This document shows, one piece after another, positions 56,945 through 64,000 of a stretch of 64,000 nucleotides of DNA. The position numbers were made by a program, and so were the translations under genes. The first letter of the stretch is position 1. Each line of letters starts with the position of its first letter. Origin of the DNA: Hsuehochloa calcarea (taxonomy: Eukaryota; Streptophyta; Magnoliopsida; Poales; Poaceae); assembly GCA_036346395.1 (NCBI GenBank), contig CM070594.1:21609385-21673384 (forward strand), given 5' to 3'. Below the pieces are notes generated by a model, which worked only from the letters and a program-made list of their open reading frames with translations, did not search any database and was not told the origin of the DNA.

Positions 56945-57790
56945 ACATGCTTGTCGTGTGCTTGATTCTACTGGTGAGCTTGTGTTTGGAATCTCTAGAG
57001 TTGGTAGAATTTTTGGAGCTGATTTTTCAGAATCTCTTGCTGGATCTCTTAAATGTTTGCTTACATCTTCTTCTGATTTCTGGCTTTGGCATCGACGTTT
57101 GGGGCACATTGGTTTTGATCATATGACACGAGTTATCAACCTTGATCTCATGAGAGGTTTGCCCAAACTCAAAGCTGTCAAGGATGCTGTATGTGCGCCC
57201 TGTAGGCATGGCAAACAAGTTGCCGCCTCACACCCTTCTGTGACTATGGTTATGGTCGCGGACGGGACGATTGCTTCATATGGATCTTGTTGGTCCCGCT
57301 AGAGTCCGATCGATCGGTGGAAAATGGTATATTCTTGTTATAGTTGATGATCTTTCTAGATATACTTGGGTGTTCTTTCTTACTTCAAAAGATGAAGCTT
57401 TGGTTATTTTCATGACCTTGTTCTTCGTTTGGCTTCGAGCTTCCGGTGCTTTGAGAGCGATTCGCATGATAATGGCACTGAGTTCAAAAATGCTTCTTTG
57501 CTTCTTTTTGTCTTGAGCGTGGTATTGAGCATCGATTCTCCTCTCCACACGTTCCTCAACAAAATGGCGTGGTGGAAAGGAAGAATAGAACCTTGGTCGA
57601 AATGGCTAGGACGATGCTAGATGAGTATAGCACACCGAGGAGATTTTGGGCGAAGCTATTGCTCTCGCTTGCCATATTGCAAATCGTGTCTTTTGAGACC
57701 TTCTTTAGGCAAGACTCCTTATGAGTTTCGCTTTGGTAGAAAACCCTCTGTTTCACATTTTGAGTTTTGGATCAAAATGTTTTATTCTTA
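56945..57790 (+). pseudogene. Sire-E integrase, frameshifted
   Basis: An open piece at 56853-57302 covers the HHCC region: WHRRLGHIGFDHMTRV with the two His, and CAPCRHGK with the two Cys. The core VDDLSRYTWVFFLTSKDE follows at 57337-57395. The C-terminal part (MARTMLDEYSTPRRFWAKL, then FGRKPSVSHFEF) lies at 57600-57775. Small indels break the core. Sire-A 2813-3660 is a near copy with different breaks. Confidence 0.82.
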
Positions 57791-58321
57791 AGACAGCAAC
57801 TTAGATAAATTTGAATCAAGAACTTTTGATGGGTTATTTCAGGTTATCCTGCTCATTCGAGGGTTTTGGGTTTTAATATCGAGACTAACATTATTGGGAG
57901 ACTTGTAATGTCACTTTTGATGAGACTAGCCACGAGCTAGATCTATTACTCTGATGATTTACAAGTGAGAGAGCATTTTTGTGGAGGAAGATGAGGACGA
58001 AGCTAATATCATTCCTTCATCTGCCGCTCATCAAGCGCCCATTACGATACAAGAACGCTACGCCTACTTCACCTTGATTGAGGCTCTGCTGCATCTTCAT
58101 CATCAGCAGACTGCTGAGGTCGAAGAAACGTATCTCACCCGGCGCGCCCACTTCGCATTCAGAGACAAAGCATCCTCCGGAGCGGATAATAGGTAATCTA
58201 CATGAGCGTGTCACTCGCTCCAGTATAATGATCCAAATCTCTACTCTCATTCAACTTTTGTTGCTTCTTTTGAACCCCGCGATATATCACATGCTTTATC
58301 CGATTCTAGTGGGTAAATGCC

Positions 58322-59332
58322 ATGCATGAGGAGTTAGAGAATTTTGAAAGAAATAAAGTTTGGAACCTAGTAGAACCTCCTAGTGGTCATAATGTTATAG
58401 GAACCCGTTGGGTGTTTAAGAATAAACAAGGTGAGGATGGTTCTGTGGTTAGAAATAAGGCCAGATTGGTAGCTCAGGGTTTCAGCCAAGTTGAGGGGTT
58501 AGATTTTGATGAGACATTTGCTCCTGTTGCTAGACTAGAAGCCATTCGCATTCTGCTTGCATTTGCTGCATCAAAAGGTTTTAAATTATATCAGATGGAT
58601 GTTAAAAGTGCCTTTTTAAATGGTTTCATAGATGAGGAAGTGTATGTTAAGCAACCCCCTGGTTTTGAGGATCCTAAATATCCAAATCGTGTTTTCAAGC
58701 TATCTAAAGCATTATATGGTCTTAAACAAGCCCCTAGAGCCTGGTATGATAGACTTAAGACCTTCTTGCTTAAAAATAATTTTGAGATGGGTAAAGTGGA
58801 TAAAACTCTATTTATTCTTAGGCGTGGAAATGACTTCTTGCTTGCTCAAATTTACGTGGATGATATTATTTTTGGTGGTTCCTCTAATGCTCTTGTTTCC
58901 AGCTTTTCTGACACTATGTCCAGGGAATTTGAGATGAGTATGATGGGAGAGCTTAATTACTTTTTGGGACTTCAAATCAAGCAATGCAAGGAAGGAACTT
59001 TCATCCATCAGACGAAGTACACTAAAGATCTACTCAAACGCTTCAACATGGGTGACTGCAAGCCAATTTCCACTCCCATGGCAACTTCGACCGTTTTTGG
59101 ATCCGATGAGGAAGGAGAAGTCGTGGATCAACGCGAGTACCGCAGCATGATCGGCTCCCTTCTGTATTTGACGGCCTCGAGACCGGACATTCACTTCACG
59201 GTATGCCTTTGTGCAAGATTTCAGGCGTCTCCGAGAACTTCCCATCGCCAAGCCGTTAAGTTTATATTCAGTATTTACACTCTACCCTCTTATATGGCAT
59301 TTGGTATTCCTGCTCTTGACTTTGTCCATTAG
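58322..59332 (+). CDS. pol: Sire-E reverse transcriptase segment, open 336 aa
   Basis: This is the best-preserved coding piece in the window. It is a copia RT (RVT_2) with TRWVFKNK (res 28-35), ARLVAQGF (47-54), QMDVKSAFLNG (91-101, Asp93), LSKALYGLKQAPRAWYDR (127-144) and the active site YVDD (178-181). It extends through ELNYFLGLQIKQ and SMIGSLLYLTASRPDIHF. The frame then shifts after RQAVK (about residue 315), so the RNase H part is out of frame. The upstream integrase is broken, so it cannot act as a full polyprotein. In this segment it shows what Sire-A has lost. Confidence 0.85.
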   Translation: MHEELENFERNKVWNLVEPPSGHNVIGTRWVFKNKQGEDGSVVRNKARLVAQGFSQVEGLDFDETFAPVARLEAIRILLAFAASKGFKLYQMDVKSAFLNGFIDEEVYVKQPPGFEDPKYPNRVFKLSKALYGLKQAPRAWYDRLKTFLLKNNFEMGKVDKTLFILRRGNDFLLAQIYVDDIIFGGSSNALVSSFSDTMSREFEMSMMGELNYFLGLQIKQCKEGTFIHQTKYTKDLLKRFNMGDCKPISTPMATSTVFGSDEEGEVVDQREYRSMIGSLLYLTASRPDIHFTVCLCARFQASPRTSHRQAVKFIFSIYTLPSYMAFGIPALDFVH

Positions 59333-59339
59333 AGGCTTT

Positions 59340-59790
59340 TGATTCGATTTTAAGGGTCGGTTAGATAGGAAGAGTACCTCGTGCACTGTCACTTCCTAGG
59401 CACTTCTCTTGTATCTTGGTCTTCTAGAAGCGGTCTTACATTGCACAATCCATCTTGAAGCGGAGTATGTAGTCACGCTAGTTGTCAGAGCGATTTTGTG
59501 GATGACATCCACTTTGAAAGATTATGGGTTAAACTTTGCTAGTGTTCCTCTTTCTCGTGATAACACTTCGCTATTAATATTGCTAAAACCCGGTGCAACA
59601 TTCTAGGACTAAACACATAGACATTCGCTTTCACTTCCTTAAAGATCATGTTGAAAAGGTGATATTGTGATGCACTTCAGAGAGTCCAAGCTCAATTGGC
59701 GTATATTCTTACCAAGCCTTTAGATCAAACCAGATTTTCCTCATTAAGAAGCGAGTTAGGGGTAATTTATCCTTATGGGTTGGTTTGAGG
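59340..59790 (+). pseudogene. Sire-E RNase H, frameshifted
   Basis: TSTLKDYGLNFASVPL is readable near 59505-59555. The NTSAINIAK, HIDIRFHF and QLA.ILTKPLD regions follow in changing frames to 59790. Compared with Sire-A 5352-5648, where this tail is open, it has lost single bases at several sites. Confidence 0.75.
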
Positions 59791-61595
59791 GGGAGTTTGA
59801 TTTTTTTTTATTTTATCTTTCCTTGTTTTTTTGATCTTTTATTGTTCTTTTTCTGAACTTAGTGATCTTTTTGAACTTTTTAGGTTTTTAGGCTTTTTAA
59901 TTGCATCTCATTGTATCATATTGCATTCATATGAAAACTCCAACAAGTGGTTACAACAAATGGTATGAAAAATCCAAAAGATGCATTGTAATATAAGATT
60001 TTACCTTATTTTTAAAAATTGATGAAGCTTTGCCTATTACCCTTTAGAGCTTTTGTATTTCAATTCTTGCTCAATGTCATGTCTAGTTCTTTGACTTGCT
60101 AGAATTATCATGCTTTTACATGTGTAGCTAAGTCTTTGATATATGAGCTAGAATCTTTTAAACAACTCAAACTAAGAAATTGCAATTTGTGGATGTTTTA
60201 GCGAGGCGCAATTAGTGCTCCTCTTGTGACATTGGCCTGTCTGAATTGCTTTGTTAGCTCTTTGATCTAAAATTGACCATTACTTGAGCTTTTGTGTTCT
60301 TGAGATTCTAAACTGCTCTTGTGAAAAATGAAAATCAAGATTGTCTTATGCTTAAATTGTGCCAAACTATTCTTAGATCGCTTGTCAAATGACATGAACT
60401 TGGAGATAGTTTGATGAACTAGACGATCTCATGGGGACCGCTTGTCGAAATGACATGAACCTCAAGATTTGTCGCCCTGTAGAAGCTTAGAAAGAGTTTG
60501 TGGATGGCTCCTAGTCCGGGATCTTCTTTACTAAGATATACCTTTAATCAACTTTTGGTGAAGCTTAGGATGAGTTTGTGGATGGCTCCTAGTCCGTGAT
60601 CTTGTCACTAAGTTAGATCATTAGTCAACTTCAATATTCAATGCAAATGAGAAAAATGTTGACAAATGGGCGTTTACAAAATATTGAGCAAAATGATTCA
60701 ATACGGGACTTGATTGACTCTTAATGTGGTCTTTGTTAGATTTTTGATCTCACTTTGACATTTTGACATGGCTAATTTCACTTTAGGATCCCTGTTGATG
60801 AACTTGCTGAATTTGAAGCGTTGCTTAAATTGATCAAATCTACTGCTTTACTTTTGAGCCTTTGTGCTTAGCTTTGATATATATGTCTTACCATGATCTT
60901 GCTAGCGCTACTGCCAGCTTGATATGTCGTTTGTGCAATATTAGAGATACTAGCTTGTTCTTTTGGGTAATCTCCAAAGCTTCTTGTAATCAAAGATTGA
61001 AAAATACAAAAATTGAAGCCACTCCATTGCACTTCATGCATATTCCTCTTTTATGCTTCTCTTGTTTCTGCTTCTTCCTTTATTTTCTATTTGTTATCTC
61101 TGGATGAGAGGAAGGCGTGATTCCTTGATGAATCCATTGTCAAAGGGGGAGAAGATGTGTTAAATGAGAAGAGAAGATGTGTTAATGAGAATATATTTCT
61201 TTTTGGGGAGAAGTTTGTACAAAGGGAGAAACTGAAAATTTAAAAATTGAGGATCATAGTGAGGGGAGTTCTTGAGTTGCATTCTTATTGTCTTATTGAA
61301 TATTCGAACTTGAATTGCATTATTTTATCCTCACAATGATCATAGGTCAATTGAACAATTGTTCTTTCATATGGACCTTATGTGAGAATTTTGACCCTTT
61401 CTCGAAATCAAAGTTTTTATGCTTACTTTTGCCTTGTCTCACATGCCTATATTATTCGATGCCACTTGGTCATTTACATTGCTTTTCTTGCTTATGGACC
61501 AAGTTGTGCCTTTGTGCTAAAGCTGCGAGTAAACTCGTTTTCAAACCTCTTACTTACATTTTCGGATAATTGCCAATGTGTTCATCAAGGGAGAT
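59791..61595 (+). other. Sire-E post-pol tract with several polypurine tracts
   Basis: It is collinear with Sire-A 5649-7458. Purine runs occur at about 59787-59795 (GAGGGGGAG), 61141-61155 (CAAAGGGGGAGAAGA) and directly before the LTR at 61586-61595 (TCAAGGGAGAT). No supported ORF. Confidence 0.7.
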
Positions 61596-63393
61596 TGTGG
61601 ATTTCATGGGGATATGTCCCGATCTTAGGATGATGTGACAATTGGCAATGGCGTTTACGGTTTGTAGTTTCACGTGTTTTCGACAAAGCTACAGTGTATT
61701 ACGGACAAGGCGTTCCGACCGGTCCTTGCACCGCAATGGTCCGACCGGTCCCAAATCGGTCGGACGGCCATGTGGGGCGGTCGGACCGGCGGTGACCTAA
61801 AAGTGTTCAAACGCAGTGGGCCAAAAATAGATGTTGTAGGCAAGTGAGGGGATCCCTATGCACTTGGTCTCATAATTTTTGGAGTCTCCAGTAAGAAGTT
61901 CTATTCGTTTTTAATTTCCAGAAGGTTTCGGAATTTGGGAGCTTGAATTTCGGCTAAGTCCCAAGGGGCGGTCCGACCGGCTCACAGGGAGCGGTCCGAC
62001 CGCCAAGGATCGGTCCGACCGCTCACTGAGCGGTCGACCGGTTTACTTGAACGTCGGCCAACCGTGGCGATGTTGTTTTGTTAGGTCAAAGTCATTGGAA
62101 TTGTGGCATATGATTTGCATGATGCATGTTTTGACTAACATGGGTCAAGTTGTGAAGAACTTGTTCCCGAATTCGTGTTTGCTTGTCTGTGGTTGTGCAG
62201 GTTGCTTGGTGGTCAACGACGGTCAACGGCGAGGAGGATCGGGACTAGACTCGGAGAGTTGAGGTTCAGAACGATTGACGATGCCGGGTGAGGTCAACGA
62301 CTCAAGCGTGACACAAGATGGACAAGGGTGACCTATTGGCAAATCCATGACGCATGGTGAAGCGGTTTAGGTCAAAAGTTAAAGACGGCGCTTTGCGAAG
62401 CGTGCGTGTATGACCCGTTTGTTAGTGGGCCTTAACGGGAGCCCAATTGAGTCAAACCCTAGGATTTCTAGGCCTCCACTATAAATAGGAGGAGATGGTG
62501 GCTGCACCTCTCTCTCTCTCGCCTTTTTGATGTTTCAAAACCCTAATGGTCTTTAGGGGAGTTGAGGTGGAGGCAGGGGCTCTTGATGGTTTGTGGTGAA
62601 TTTCGTGATCTTTGATTGTCCACTGATCCATGATGGTGTGGATGTAATCCAGCAACAATCACGAAATCAATCTATGCAAGGTTTGCTTGAGATAAGTCTC
62701 TTTTCGTTCTTGCTTTCAATTTCGTGTTTTTAGGGCTTTCTTTGATCCGCGAGTTTGTGATTGATTCTTTCATGTGAATTAGCTTGCTGTGATATGTGTG
62801 AATCTATCTAGCATCATCTTGATCATCAATCCCTCACGAACAAGCTTTAGGATCAAGTTTTCGTTCTTGCCCGGCTTTAGACCTTCGTTAATCAATTGGC
62901 AATTGCTCAAGATCGCTCCAAGAATTATCATAATATTCGATTGGAATAGGTCCTCAATAGCATATAGAAGGTGTGTGCAAAGTTTCATAAAGATTAGAGT
63001 TGAGAATCAAAAGTTTCACCTAATTGCAACCGTCATCGGCTGATTTTATTGTTGCGGATCGGTTCGAGTCACGGTCGATCGCGTCATCACCGGTCAAACC
63101 GATTTTGGAGCGGTCCGACCGCCAAGATAACGCCGGCCGAGACGCCCGACAATCGGTCCGACCGATTGGGTCCATGGTCGACCGCCCGTGCTGTGAGTCT
63201 TTGCAATCTTAGTTGATTTTTGTAGCATTGCTTAGGGGTTTAATTGGATTCAATACTAGTCTTCCGCTGTACTGGTATATTGATCTTCATAGCTTTCTAA
63301 TAGCTACTGGAGTGAAATTGTATTGAGTTCATAATTTGTGAAAAAGTGAGCGTGGTCCTATTCACCCCCTCTAGTCGCCTTTACGGTCCAACA
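61596..63393 (+). repeat. Sire-E 3' LTR (1798 bp)
   Basis: It begins TGTGGATTTC and ends GGTCCAACA. The palindrome clusters lie at 61705-61800, 61965-62042 and 63055-63190, the TATAAATA box at 62480-62487 and the telo-box AAACCCTAA at 62538-62546, all aligned with Sire-A. A (CT)n run lies near 62508-62520. Confidence 0.9.
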
Positions 63394-63458
63394 AGAAGAC
63401 TGCACATGGCCACAACCCGACACACTTGGTTGTCAGTGGTTTAGAATCAGAATAACAA

Positions 63459-64000
63459 ATGTCTGGACCTAACTTAAACGCTATCTACTGGAATGTCATA
63501 GGCCTGAACACCCTGGCTCGTAGAATGACGGTGCACGAGACCTTATCATCCACAACCTGTCACATCATGTGTTTGCAGGAAACCAAGCTCAAATCGGTGG
63601 ACCAGGCGCTCGCATATTTCTTAGGCGGCCACAAACTCCGTCACTTCGCACAAAGACCGACGGTCAGATCGCGGATACTACTCTTGTGGAATGAAGACTT
63701 CATCGAATTTGAAGCCATCCGGGTTGAGGCGTATAACCTGACAGTGATAATCACGATAAAGGAATGTAGCACGGTCTGTCTCCTTATGACCATTTATGGT
63801 CCGTCTCGTGACTCAGACAAAACGGCCTTCCTGGAAGAACTAGTCTTCCTCAAGCCACACTCGGACACCAAGTGGCTTGTCCTGGGTGATTCCAACCTAA
63901 TCTACAGGGCGTGCAACAAAAACAACAACTGAAACCGTGCTTGGATGGGACAATTTCATCCGACTAAACCAATGTGAACTAAAAGAGATCCACCTCCAAA
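63459..64000 (+). pseudogene. LINE-G ORF2 start: L1-type endonuclease domain, runs off window
   Basis: The 157-aa frame 63459-63932 is an APE-type endonuclease: YWNVIGLN (res 10-17), CLQETK (38-43, catalytic Glu41), IYGPS (112-116) and GDSNLI (143-148, usually GDFNLI). It nicks target DNA to prime LINE reverse transcription. A frameshift near 63930 moves the reading to another frame, where RAWMGQF and ELKEIHL continue the family pattern. The RT domain would lie beyond 64000. Confidence 0.82.

Larger units (their letters stand above)
56945..63393 (+). mobile_element. Sire-E: Sirevirus-type copia element, 5'-truncated
   Basis: It begins abruptly inside the protease/integrase linker (ACRVLDSTGELVFGISRV) at the LINE junction. 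It then runs through integrase, an intact RT segment, RNase H, post-pol tract and 3' LTR, collinear with Sire-A 2813-9247. The 5' LTR, gag and protease are missing. LINE-G resumes right after the 3' LTR. The right flank agaag has no partner on the left, so deletion after insertion is likely. Confidence 0.9.

Overview
The window is plant nuclear DNA, almost certainly from a grass. Grass-type LTR retrotransposons, a CACTA transposon carrying a Ulp1-like gene and an L1-type LINE fill it. The lineage mix (Sirevirus-type Ty1/copia elements, chromovirus-like Ty3/gypsy elements, many solo LTRs) resembles rice and its relatives, but the species cannot be fixed from sequence alone. I see no intact cellular gene, rRNA gene, functional tRNA gene or CRISPR array. 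The region is a gene-free nest of transposons.

Layout. 1-9247: Sire-A, a plus-strand Sirevirus-type copia element; only the last 99 bp of its 5' LTR lie in the window, its gag-pol is broken, and its 3' LTR is intact. 9248-38326: Sire-B, a second, apparently gag-only copia element. It has been invaded by solo LTR S1 (12142-14171), the full gypsy element Gypsy-C (14532-24060), solo LTR S2 (26137-28422), a reverse-oriented LTR fragment S6 (30044-30598) and solo LTR S4 (32545-37682). S4 itself contains solo LTR S3 (33580-35722). 38327-40775: the 3' end of CACTA-F, with Ulp1-like protease remnants, subterminal repeats and a CACTA terminus. 41416-44975: solo LTR S5, carrying minisatellites. 45518-45738: a possible spliced gene remnant. 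From about 45872 to the window end: an L1-type LINE (LINE-G) split by Sire-D (46696-56563, minus strand, complete, with a target-site duplication) and Sire-E (56945-63393, plus strand, 5'-truncated).

Several insertions are dated relative to each other by 5-bp target-site duplications (TSDs) that I read directly: caaac (S1), gtgaa (Gypsy-C), ttttt (S2), taaat (S4), cctcg (S3) and accaa (Sire-D); S5 has gatta/gattt, an imperfect pair. The inferred order is CACTA-F first, then Sire-B inside it, then S1, Gypsy-C, S2 and S4 inside Sire-B, then S3 inside S4. Independently, LINE-G came before Sire-D and Sire-E.

The most notable signals lie outside the proteins. The gypsy-type LTRs share short hairpins whose stem sequences differ between families while base pairing is kept, which suggests selection on RNA structure. 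The Sirevirus LTRs carry clusters of CGGTCCGACCG-type palindromes and several polypurine tracts. Sire-D carries a deletion that fuses integrase to the YVDD motif of reverse transcriptase while leaving both LTRs, the primer-binding site and the TSD intact. Many frameshifts coincide with CAG/CTG sites and may partly be consensus errors.
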